From Planctomycetaceae bacterium (GTDB taxonomy: Bacteria > Planctomycetota > Planctomycetia > Pirellulales > UBA1268), in the NCBI GenBank assembly GCA_018694455.1, contig JABHNP010000383.1, positions 1 to 5,869 on the forward strand: a stretch of 5,869 bases of DNA. Reading direction: 5' to 3'. A program made the position numbers and the translations under genes. Under the pieces are notes generated by a model. It ran no database searches, was not told the origin of the DNA, and saw only the letters and a program-made list of their open reading frames with translations. This document shows positions 1 to 5,768 of this stretch, piece by piece. Position 1 is the stretch's first letter, and each line of letters begins with the position of its first letter.

Positions 1-135
1 ACTCCTGAATTCCCTGAAGGCACATATGCCTATTTTCTTACGGATGCTTGGCCTGTCATTCCTCGTGCATTTCGTGGAACTCCGGTTCTGTTAAAGGAAA
101 GAGGACACGGTTCACACAGGAGGCCGGGCCGTTAA
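1..135 (+). CDS. YHYH-domain protein, C-terminal fragment (5' end outside window)
   Basis: The open frame enters from the left edge and ends at TAA 133-135, giving the last 44 residues. They include PEFPEGTYAYFLT followed by PVIPRAFRGTP, then a Gly/Arg-rich tail. The 'PE.PEGTYAYF.T' stretch followed by 'P.IPR.FRGTP' is the pattern I know from the end of YHYH-domain proteins, secreted proteins of unknown function common in planctomycetes and marine bacteria; the basic Gly/Arg tail also fits those proteins. The signal peptide and the YHYH motif itself would lie upstream and cannot be seen. The gene converges on nnrE, with 46 bases between the two stop codons and no strong terminator there; only a weak 6-bp inverted repeat (121-126 with 156-161) is present. 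The family call rests on 44 residues recognised by eye. Confidence 0.65.
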   Translation, partial: TPEFPEGTYAYFLTDAWPVIPRAFRGTPVLLKERGHGSHRRPGR

Positions 136-181
136 TACCATCAAACCAAGACCATCGGCCTAGGCATTTGCTTCTGTACAT

Positions 182-871
182 TCACAGCCCACAATGAACA
201 CGTACGGCCTGTGGCACACCGATGTCTATCACCTGAATTCGGCCAGTGTACTGTTTAGCATCAGCGGTATAAAAACCTTGCTTTGATGCAACAAATGTCA
301 ATGTTGTATCTGCACGAATACACTTTCCATCAGGTGTTCCATGATCACAATCAAAACCTGATGGCACATCAACAGCAATGATGAAGGGCCGTGGTGAAAT
401 TTTCATTCGCTCAGCAATTGAATCAATCGCAATCTTGGAATCACCTCGCACCACACCAGTTGCACCAGTTCCAAGGATTGCATCAATGACACATGTCGCT
501 GAAGCCAAGACTGCCTGCCAACGTGCCTCTGGTGTACCAACAAGACTCAATACTTCTATTCCCGACTGAGTTACGATTTTGAAATTCGTCAGTGAATCTC
601 CCTGGAGACGGCTCGGGGGTGCCACTAACACGACCCTCACTCGGGCCCCGGCAAGTTCCAGATAGCGCGCAATAACGAGTCCATCCCCACCATTGTTTCC
701 AGGCCCAACGACCACCACCATGTCTTGTTCTGAAACTGACTCAACCGTATTGATAATTGCTTCACTTGCATTACGGCCAGCATTCTCCATGAGGACAATT
801 CCGGGCACGGAATAGTCCTCCATTGCCATCCGGTCAACTTCACGCACCTGAGCCCGACTGATCGACAGCAT
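182..871 (-). CDS. nnrE: NAD(P)H-hydrate epimerase (YjeF N-terminal domain), stand-alone
   Basis: Cofactor-repair enzyme of the cytoplasm. It interconverts the R and S forms of hydrated NADH and NADPH (NADHX/NADPHX) so that a separate dehydratase can restore the normal cofactor. The 229 residues match one YjeF_N domain: MENAGRNASEA from about residue 28, the glycine-rich loop GPGNNGGDG at 56-64, DAILGTG at 130-136, VDVPSG at 167-172 followed by Asp174, ADTTLTF at 187-193, and a closing VIDIGVP near 214-220. Many bacterial proteins fuse this domain to a C-terminal ADP/ATP-dependent dehydratase (NnrD); here the frame stops right after the epimerase domain, so NnrD must be encoded elsewhere if present. 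The ATG at 871 has a GGAGGA ribosome binding site at 877-882, six bases away. The gene is transcribed divergently from carA, with about 200 bases between the starts. No convincing promoter was found for it in that gap. Confidence 0.93.
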   Translation of the reverse strand: MLSISRAQVREVDRMAMEDYSVPGIVLMENAGRNASEAIINTVESVSEQDMVVVVGPGNNGGDGLVIARYLELAGARVRVVLVAPPSRLQGDSLTNFKIVTQSGIEVLSLVGTPEARWQAVLASATCVIDAILGTGATGVVRGDSKIAIDSIAERMKISPRPFIIAVDVPSGFDCDHGTPDGKCIRADTTLTFVASKQGFYTADAKQYTGRIQVIDIGVPQAVRVHCGL

Positions 872-995
872 GTGTTTCCTCCAAAAAGACTCTTCATCAA
901 GATGGCATTTTAATAGGTCCGGAAAGATATATCAGGCCCGGAAATTGTTTGTTTTACGGCAGACGAACCATACTGGTTTTCGAGGCAGGTTGTGC

Positions 996-1004
996 TGCTA
1001 TGAT
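996..1004 (+). promoter_or_regulatory. extended -10 promoter element, probable carA promoter
   Basis: The sequence TGCTATGAT fits the extended -10 pattern TGnTATAAT with one mismatch. No good -35 box lies at the right distance (973-981 is GT-rich), which is tolerable for an extended -10 promoter. Transcription would start near 1011 and give a leader of about 62 bases before the carA GTG at 1073. Prediction by eye only. Confidence 0.45.
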
Positions 1005-1031
1005 CAGAGTCGTTGCAACTACTTGCAAAAG

Positions 1032-1061
1032 TTTTCGCAGTTCGACAATTCGAATCGAAAA
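1032..1061 (+). promoter_or_regulatory. hairpin in the carA leader, touching the ribosome binding site
   Basis: An outer stem TTTTCG (1032-1037) pairs with CGAAAA (1056-1061). An inner stem TTCGA (1041-1045) pairs with TCGAA (1050-1054) around the tetraloop CAAT. The last two bases of the outer 3' arm are the first two bases of the carA ribosome binding site (AAGGAG, 1060-1065), so folding could weaken ribosome access. The stems are AU-rich and weak, so a regulatory role is only a possibility. No leader peptide or terminator/antiterminator pair of the usual pyrimidine-control type was seen. Confidence 0.3.
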
Positions 1062-1065
1062 GGAG
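1060..1065 (+). promoter_or_regulatory. ribosome binding site deciding the carA GTG start
   Basis: AAGGAG lies seven bases before GTG 1073. It favours this start over the in-frame ATG at 1013, which has no comparable site and would add 20 residues not expected in CarA. Confidence 0.75.
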
Positions 1066-1072
1066 TTTTGGC

Positions 1073-2218
1073 GTGGCACAAGCAGCCCTTGCACTCGAAG
1101 ACGGTACATTCTTTTTAGGTGAATCATTTGGACATCAAGGAACAGTAACTGGTGAAGTCTGCTTCAATACGTCAATGACTGGCTACCAGGAGATTCTCAC
1201 TGACCCGAGCTATCGTGGACAGATTCTTACGATGACCGCGCCGCAGATTGGCAACTACGGAATCAACCCCAGAGATGTGGAAAGCGGCCATCTTCAAATG
1301 GCTGGTTTCGTTGTGCGCGAAGCGAGCCGAATAGCAAGTAACTTTACCGCAACCGGAACGCTTGATGAATATTTGAAACAGGCAGGTGTTGTTGGCATCA
1401 GCGGCATCGACACGCGAGCTCTTGTTCGACACATTCGGACTCAAGGAGCGATGACTGGTGTTATTTCAACAGACATTCTTGATGAAGGAAAGCTTGTACG
1501 CACAGCTCGGGAAGCACCCAAACTCGTCGGATGCGATCTTGTCAAAGAAGTTATGCCTACCGAAACAAGCCAATGGGATGAAGAGCTTGCAACTGACGGA
1601 ACACCACTACTTCAACCGACCGAGGGTGGGGAATTTCTACCCTCACCACAACACACCATAGAAAAACATGTTGTAGCGCTCGATTTTGGTATGAAATGGA
1701 ACATTGCAAGACACCTTACATCAAAGGGATGCAAAGTAACCGTCGTCCCTGGTAACATCACGGCTCAAGAAGTTCTCAAGCTGAAGCCAGATGGAGTTTT
1801 CTTAAGTAATGGACCGGGTGATCCTGAAATGGTTGATTACGGTGTAGCAACAGTCCGAGATTTAGTCGGCCAGGTGCCAATTTTTGGAATCTGTCTAGGC
1901 CACCAACTTCTAGCTCAGGCGTGTGGTGCAAAAACATTCAAACTCAAATTTGGCCATCGCGGTGCAAACCAACCTGTTCTTGATATTGAGACTGGTCGAG
2001 TTGAAATTACATCACAAAATCATGGGTTCGCTGTAGAAGAAGAAACACTTCCATCGACACTCGAAGTCACACACAGAAATCTTAATGATGGCACAATTGA
2101 AGGCATTCGCCACAAGACGGAAGCCGCTGCCAGTGTTCAGTACCATCCCGAAGCGGCAGCAGGCCCTCACGATTCATCTCCTCTTTTTCTGCGATTTCGT
2201 GAAATGCTTGATGCATAA
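1073..2218 (+). CDS. carA: carbamoyl-phosphate synthase, small (glutamine amidotransferase) subunit
   Basis: Releases ammonia from glutamine and channels it to the large subunit CarB, which makes carbamoyl phosphate for arginine and pyrimidine synthesis. From GTG 1073 the product is 381 residues, against 382 for E. coli CarA. The N-terminal CarA-specific domain begins ALALEDG and carries FNTSMTGYQE (31-40), DPSYRGQI (44-51) and the GISGIDTRALVRHIR segment (108-122). The class I glutamine amidotransferase domain runs from about 199 to the end: LSNGPGDP at 244-251, the nucleophile Cys274 in GICLGHQ, SQNHGFA at 314-320, and His358/Glu360 in QYHPEAA. The catalytic triad is complete and sits five residues later than in E. 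coli. The GTG start is chosen from the family length and the ribosome binding site; an ATG at 1013 is also in frame. carB does not follow, as the next gene encodes an unrelated exported protein, so the two subunits are unlinked here. A weak hairpin (2246-2265) with a run of five T at 2268-2272 may end the transcript. Confidence 0.97.
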   Translation: MAQAALALEDGTFFLGESFGHQGTVTGEVCFNTSMTGYQEILTDPSYRGQILTMTAPQIGNYGINPRDVESGHLQMAGFVVREASRIASNFTATGTLDEYLKQAGVVGISGIDTRALVRHIRTQGAMTGVISTDILDEGKLVRTAREAPKLVGCDLVKEVMPTETSQWDEELATDGTPLLQPTEGGEFLPSPQHTIEKHVVALDFGMKWNIARHLTSKGCKVTVVPGNITAQEVLKLKPDGVFLSNGPGDPEMVDYGVATVRDLVGQVPIFGICLGHQLLAQACGAKTFKLKFGHRGANQPVLDIETGRVEITSQNHGFAVEEETLPSTLEVTHRNLNDGTIEGIRHKTEAAASVQYHPEAAAGPHDSSPLFLRFREMLDA

Positions 2219-2523
2219 GCGAAAACAGGAGCGCAACACTTCCTCACGGCGTTCTTGGAATCCGTACTTTTTACTTCTAAACATTGGACTTTTCGTAGAG
2301 TAACTTTATCGGGATTAAAGGCTGTCCATCGCTGTTTTTTAGGCTTCTAAAGACCTGCCTTGGCACTAGCAGATTATTTTTTAAAAAAAACCCCCCGGAA
2401 AAGTTTGACATTGGTTTTCTATGGGCAATCTTTGAGAGAAGTTTCGGGCGCCTCCGACACTTCACCGTCGATCAAGGGATTCGGCGGTCTATCACCCTAT
2501 TTAAGTGTCAAGGAGTCTCACCC
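2219..2523. other. 305-base spacer between carA and the cysteine-rich gene
   Basis: No convincing gene was found. It holds a weak possible carA terminator (imperfect hairpin 2246-2265 then TTTTT), an unusual run of T6, A8 and C6 back to back at 2377-2396, a perfect TTGACA at 2405-2410, and the AAGGAG ribosome binding site of the next gene at 2510-2515. The length and these signals suggest that the cysteine-rich gene has its own promoter and is not co-transcribed with carA. Confidence 0.5.
2405..2433 (+). promoter_or_regulatory. possible promoter of the cysteine-rich protein gene
   Basis: A perfect TTGACA (2405-2410) is followed after 16-17 bases by AATCTT/ATCTTT, a poor -10. Transcription would begin near 2440 and leave a leader of about 85 bases. 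The -35 is good but the -10 is weak, so this is tentative; an alternative sigma factor cannot be excluded. Confidence 0.25.
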
Positions 2524-2994
2524 ATGAGTCGTGCGTTTTACTTAGGCGGTCTATCGGCCGCACTTTTATTGTGTTTCGGTACCTTTGCTGAAGCTGGTCT
2601 TTTTGGCCATCACCATGGTCAGGCCGGTTGCTGTGAGCCAGCTTGTGGTTGTGAACCAACTTGTGGTTGCGAACCAACCTGTGGTTGCGAACCAGCTTGC
2701 GAACCAGCTTGTGGCTGTGAGCCAAGCTGTGGTTGCGAGCCAGCTTGTTGTGATTCTGGTTGCTGCAGTAAGAAACGATGCTGCAAACTAGGCACATGGC
2801 TTCGAAGCCTTCACGAAGCAAAGATGGCTCGACGAGCACAACGTCGTTGCTGTGAGCCAGCTTGTGGTTGTGAGCCAGCTTGTGGTTGCGAGCCAACCTG
2901 TGGTTGTGAGCCAGCCTGTGAGCCAGCTTGCGGCTGCGAGCCAACTTGCGGATGCGAGCCAACTTGCGGATGCGAGCCATCCTGCGGAATCTAA
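2524..2994 (+). CDS. exported cysteine-rich repeat protein (CGCEP repeats)
   Basis: Protein of 156 residues with a likely Sec signal peptide: Arg3, a hydrophobic core at about 5-18, and cleavage after Ala-Glu-Ala24. The mature part has 35 cysteines in 132 residues. Residues 36-75 and 109-154 consist of the hexapeptide Cys-Gly-Cys-Glu-Pro-Ala/Thr/Ser, broken once in each block by a shorter Cys-Glu-Pro-Ala unit (Cys59 and Cys132). The two blocks are 73 residues apart in register and surround a basic linker (about 77-108) with ten Lys/Arg plus paired cysteines CC80-81 and CC86-87. A short His-rich piece (HHH, 29-31) precedes the first block. ATG 2524 has AAGGAG eight bases upstream. Such proteins occur in planctomycetes, whose envelopes are known to be rich in cysteine and disulfide-linked protein; a structural, disulfide-cross-linked envelope role is my inference. 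Metal binding through the Cys-x-Cys pairs is the main alternative. No enzyme motif is visible. Frames on the other strand and in other phases are open only because of the repeats. Confidence 0.8.
   Translation: MSRAFYLGGLSAALLLCFGTFAEAGLFGHHHGQAGCCEPACGCEPTCGCEPTCGCEPACEPACGCEPSCGCEPACCDSGCCSKKRCCKLGTWLRSLHEAKMARRAQRRCCEPACGCEPACGCEPTCGCEPACEPACGCEPTCGCEPTCGCEPSCGI
2629..2985 (+). repeat. two blocks of 18-base tandem repeats inside the cysteine-rich gene
   Basis: Units of 18 bases encode CGCEPx. Block 1 is 2629-2748 and block 2 is 2848-2985. Both open with the same bases (TGCTGTGAGCCAGCTTGTGG) and both carry a 12-base short unit at the same offset, 66 bases into the block. Block 2 has one more 18-base unit near its end. 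This points to duplication of a whole block with later gain or loss of single units. Confidence 0.85.
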
Positions 2995-3001
2995 AAAAAG
3001 C

Positions 3002-3037
3002 TTGACATTGAATTATTCCCCGATAATTCAATGACAA
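3002..3037 (+). other. near-perfect inverted repeat in the 3' untranslated region
   Basis: Arms 3002-3016 and 3023-3037 pair over 14 of 15 positions (one A/A mismatch at 3005/3034) around a six-base loop TCCCCG. It begins seven bases after the stop codon of the cysteine-rich gene and precedes the GC-rich terminator. The AT-rich stem has no T run after it, so it is not itself an intrinsic terminator. It could stabilise the mRNA 3' end or be an operator-like palindrome; the sequence does not decide. Confidence 0.6.
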
Positions 3038-3047
3038 TGCCACATCG

Positions 3048-3080
3048 ACCCGGCCGGACATGTTCCGGCCGGGTTTTTTT
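3048..3080 (+). terminator. strong intrinsic terminator of the cysteine-rich gene
   Basis: An 11-bp perfect stem, ACCCGGCCGGA (3048-3058) with TCCGGCCGGGT (3064-3074), and a five-base loop are followed directly by a run of seven T (3074-3080). This is a textbook Rho-independent terminator about 55 bases after the stop codon. Confidence 0.93.
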
Positions 3081-3436
3081 ATGCCTCCTCAGATGGCAAA
3101 ACTAGAAAATACATTTTCAAGCCGAAGGCTAGCTTCGTCCAGACCGATTCCAAGCACGTCTCTATTTTCAAGCTTCAGGAGTTCATTCTAACTCGGTCAC
3201 TACATCCCACCGAAAGTCAGGCCATGTATCGCGAATCAACTGGCAACTTTGTTTAGCCATTAGATTTTAGACAAAGGCCACATTTTACGGATAGGAAACG
3301 ATACATCGGCGTAAGCCTTCCCCATTGATTGGCGTCGTTGGGAAGGGTTGAGCCAAGATAGAGACAGGGAACTCTCAATGCTCAACAGGGACCACGATAA
3401 ATCAACGCCGAAGCGAACATCACAAAGCATGCCAGG
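3081..3436. other. 356-base stretch without a recognisable gene
   Basis: Short open frames here show no recognisable motif or convincing ribosome binding site. The only structure noted is an imperfect inverted repeat, AAGCCTTCCC (3313-3322) with GGGAAGGGTT (3340-3349), a 7-bp stem plus two outer pairs across one mismatch and a 17-base loop. It has no T run on either strand. It lies downstream of the interrupted lipoprotein gene and may belong to its 3' region. Confidence 0.5.
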
Positions 3437-4075
3437 CTACCTCCCGTCGTCTGCATTCGTTTTGCTAGGAACGGCGTCAGCTTTGCGTTCGCCTGCGCGT
3501 AATTCTTCTGCATGGGGCTCAACCGCTTTTTCCACCTTTTCCGGGACGGTTACAACATTGGATACGTAAATTCCTTTGCTTGAGACCGCCAATGTGCAAA
3601 CACGACCACTCTCATAATGAAGGCCTTGGTCTCCACCTCTGTTTCTGTCACGGAGCCAGTACCCTGATGAACTTGTTCCAACCGAGGTGGATGAATAGCC
3701 ACTTTCTGTTTCAGGATGTCTGCCAGTCCCTCTCATGCTCCCAGGCACTACCATCCTCTTCTCGATCTTCTGGGCACCCAGAGCCGCAGGTTCATCAAGC
3801 CAGCAAAAGTAGATGCTGTATAATTCTCCAATAGCCGGCAAATTCGACGTATTGGTTGATAACTGATCCAAGCCCTGTTCATCCCTGATCAGTTCAAGCC
3901 TAAAACTCAGCTCTTTCTCTATTTGTTCACGCAAAGAGATGATTAGTTCCTAGCGATCTATCTGGCGCTCTATGCTGAATTTCTTCCCTGCCTCATCCTC
4001 TTTCCCTGACCTTTTACAACCTACAGCTGTCATGGTAGCGATTAGTAGTATTAGCAGTGGAATGTTTTGGTTCAT
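3437..4075 (-). pseudogene. lipoprotein gene interrupted by one in-frame TAG
   Basis: On the minus strand ATG 4075 opens a 41-codon frame: a short polar start, a hydrophobic core (PLLILLIATMTA) and a lipobox-like Ala-Val-Gly-Cys20, then a charged segment ending IERQIDR. TAG follows at 3952-3950. The same frame then continues for 170 sense codons (ELIISLREQIEKELSFRLE and on) to TAG 3439-3437. The charged, helix-like character runs smoothly across the stop (ERQIDR, stop, ELIISLREQIEKEL), so one change such as CAG to TAG would explain it. The distal part has a Gly/Ser/Tyr-rich middle (GYSSTSVGTSSSGYW) and a Glu/Lys/Ala-rich tail. I do not recognise the family. Alternatives are a 41-residue lipopeptide plus a separate 165-residue protein from TTG 3934, amber readthrough, or a sequencing error. 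No strong ribosome binding site precedes ATG 4075 or TTG 3934. The coding nature of the distal part is plausible but unproven. Confidence 0.5.
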
Positions 4076-4255
4076 CTTATTTTTTGCTACTCACTTCATC
4101 TCAAAATTTCTGACGAGGAGCAAGCATTGATTTGTTCATCAACTGCAAAAATTGCTGGAGGCCTACTAGTATACAGACTCCTGATGTGTCAGTCCCGTGG
4201 TCGGGTCGTGATCGGTTATCACTCGAACGAACAGCGGATACTCTAAATTTTGAAC

Positions 4256-4275
4256 GCCGGCCAAATAGGGCCGGC
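4256..4275 (-). terminator. GC-rich hairpin, possible trxB terminator
   Basis: A perfect 7-bp stem, GCCGGCC (4256-4262) with GGCCGGC (4269-4275), and a six-base loop lie about 80 bases beyond the trxB stop. On the minus strand it is followed by GTTCAAAATTT rather than a clean T run, so termination strength is doubtful. The surrounding 4076-4357 stretch shows no gene. Confidence 0.4.
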
Positions 4276-4357
4276 AGATTCCAGATACCATAAACCTATT
4301 TCCTAGCAATCCAAAATTTCTGTTCAGAGGGCTGCACGCCTTCAAAAATTAATACCT

Positions 4358-5416
4358 CTACTCCTGTTCGGCGAGCCATCTTTCTGCATCAAGTGCTGCC
4401 ATACAGCCCGTACCGGCCGCTGAAATAGCCTGACGATAGTAATCATCAGCTACATCACCCGCTGCAAAGACACCCTCAACATTTGTCGACGTACGAAAGT
4501 GGTTTTGCCAAACAATGTATTTCTTTGGGGTAAGTTCCAATTGACCATCCAAGAAACCTGTATTTGGCGTGTGACCAATTGCCAGAAACACACCCGCCGC
4601 CTTTAAGATGGTTTCCTCGTCTGATCCAGTGGTACTTTGCAGTCGAACACCGGTCACACCATCACTATCGTCACCAAGCACCTCAATAAGTGTCGAGTTA
4701 AAATGAATATCAATCTTCTCACTCTCATGAGCTCGTTGTGCCATAATTTTACTCGCGCGTAATTCATCACGACGGTGAATGAGATGAACCCGACTCGCAA
4801 ACTTTGTGAGATACGTGGCCTCTTCTACTGCTGAATCTCCACCACCAACGACAACAAGTTCTTTCTCTCGGAATCTTGGAAGAGCTCCGTCACAGACGGC
4901 ACAGGCACTGACCCCATAATTTTTAAAACGTTCTTCACTTTCCAAACCAAGCCAATTCGCACTTGCTCCCGTAGCAACAATTACACATTTTGCCTGTATT
5001 TCATCGCCACTAGCTGGTGTCAGTGTGAATGGTCGCTTTGAAAAATCGACTTTCGAAATATCATCCGTAATAACGCGCGTACCAAAGTTCACTGCTTGCT
5101 GCCGCATGAGCTCCATTAGTTCCGGACCAGTCACGCCCTCTCCAGCGTGAGGAGCCATCATCAATCGTCGATTTTCAGGCAGTGCTGAATCAAGAAATGC
5201 TGCAAGATCCCCGGCAGGAAAACCGGCATAGTTCTCCACTTCACTTGTGAGCGCAAGTTGCCCAAGCGGCAAAGTACCGGCCATACGATTCTCTTCAGTA
5301 ATTGCGCCTTCAAAAACAAGTGGCTTCAACTGTGCTCGTGCTGCGTACGTAGCTGCACACCAACCTGCCGGGCCACTCCCAATAATGACCACATTCTCAA
5401 GTGAACCTTCTGACAT
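4358..5416 (-). CDS. trxB: thioredoxin reductase (NADPH, FAD flavoprotein)
   Basis: Cytoplasmic FAD enzyme that passes electrons from NADPH to thioredoxin through a redox-active cysteine pair. Visible in order: FAD-binding GSGPAG at 13-18, GQLALTSEVENYAGFP at 52-67, VATGASANWLGL at 147-158, the active-site Cys172-Ala-Val-Cys175 in SACAVCDGA, NADPH-binding GGGDSAVEEA at 191-200, HRRDELRA at 214-221 (the 2'-phosphate contact region), GHTPNT at 281-286, and the second FAD motif AAGDV at 318-322 with AISAAGTGCMAALDAE near the end. At 352 residues it exceeds E. coli TrxB (321). The excess lies mainly in two places of the first FAD half: about 10 residues near 38-50 and about 24 near 69-95, between GFPAG and TGPELM. 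ATG 5416 is preceded by AAGGGAG (5430-5424) at seven bases. No thioredoxin gene is adjacent. It is divergent from the gene starting at 5769. Confidence 0.96.
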   Translation of the reverse strand: MSEGSLENVVIIGSGPAGWCAATYAARAQLKPLVFEGAITEENRMAGTLPLGQLALTSEVENYAGFPAGDLAAFLDSALPENRRLMMAPHAGEGVTGPELMELMRQQAVNFGTRVITDDISKVDFSKRPFTLTPASGDEIQAKCVIVATGASANWLGLESEERFKNYGVSACAVCDGALPRFREKELVVVGGGDSAVEEATYLTKFASRVHLIHRRDELRASKIMAQRAHESEKIDIHFNSTLIEVLGDDSDGVTGVRLQSTTGSDEETILKAAGVFLAIGHTPNTGFLDGQLELTPKKYIVWQNHFRTSTNVEGVFAAGDVADDYYRQAISAAGTGCMAALDAERWLAEQE

Positions 5417-5768
5417 TCCTTAACTCCCTTGAAATACTTTGTGCGTTAGAATCTCTGCAGCGAAACCGATACTGACCATCAGCTAAACAATTCTGCTTGT
5501 CGCATGATAACGTGAAACGTAAATTTCTGCGTGCACGCTTGATCTCAACAGACGAGTGGTCACCAGAGGCTCTGCTTGAAAAAGACCTTCGGGCCAAAAA
5601 CATGGTCTGACTTCTCTGCATTTTCGCCTTTTTGTCGAGTGAGATACCCGACAGTCTGAAAAAAATAGTACGAATAATGCATTCAAACGCTAGCCACTTG
5701 CTACAGATTTTGGTACTTTTGAAGCATTCCGGTAACGCTCGGTATTGTTCTTCGTACACATATATCTT
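5417..5768. other. 352-base divergent intergenic region between trxB and the right-edge gene
   Basis: It should contain the promoters of trxB (-) and of the right-edge gene (+). For the latter, TTGAAG (5719-5724) and TATTGT (5743-5748), 18 bases apart, are a weak candidate. For trxB, TATCAT (5509-5504 on the minus strand) resembles a -10 but lacks a -35. A short plus-strand frame, GTG 5512 to TGA 5611, has a charged composition but no ribosome binding site and no recognised motif, so it is not called. No tRNA or structured RNA was recognised. Confidence 0.4.

Noticed and set aside
2629..2985. Repeat array considered as CRISPR
   Set aside because: Units are 18 bases, contiguous and in frame with cysteine-rich coding; there are no unique spacers and no cas genes.
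2405..3010. TTGACATTG present both at the candidate -35 (2405-2413) and in the 3' hairpin (3002-3010)
   Set aside because: A nine-base match between unrelated contexts with no shared flanks is probably chance.
2501..3061. Long open frame on the minus strand, and further plus-strand frames, rich in Leu-Ala-His-Asn or Val-Ser-Gln repeats over the cysteine-rich gene
   Set aside because: They are phase shadows of the CGCEPx repeats; the plus-strand frame at 2524 has a signal peptide, ribosome binding site and terminator, the others do not.
4102..4322. 11-base direct repeat CAAAATTTCTG at 4102-4112 and 4312-4322, as possible target-site duplication or attachment sites
   Set aside because: Too short and AT-rich, no terminal inverted repeats, and nothing like a transposase or integrase between the copies.
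5512..5611. Short plus-strand frame from GTG with charged, coding-like composition (32 residues)
   Set aside because: No ribosome binding site and no recognised family; the length is within chance expectation.
5397..5759. Minus-strand frame of 120 codons upstream of and overlapping the trxB start
   Set aside because: No ribosome binding site, no recognised motif, unusual composition, and it overlaps the trxB start in another phase.
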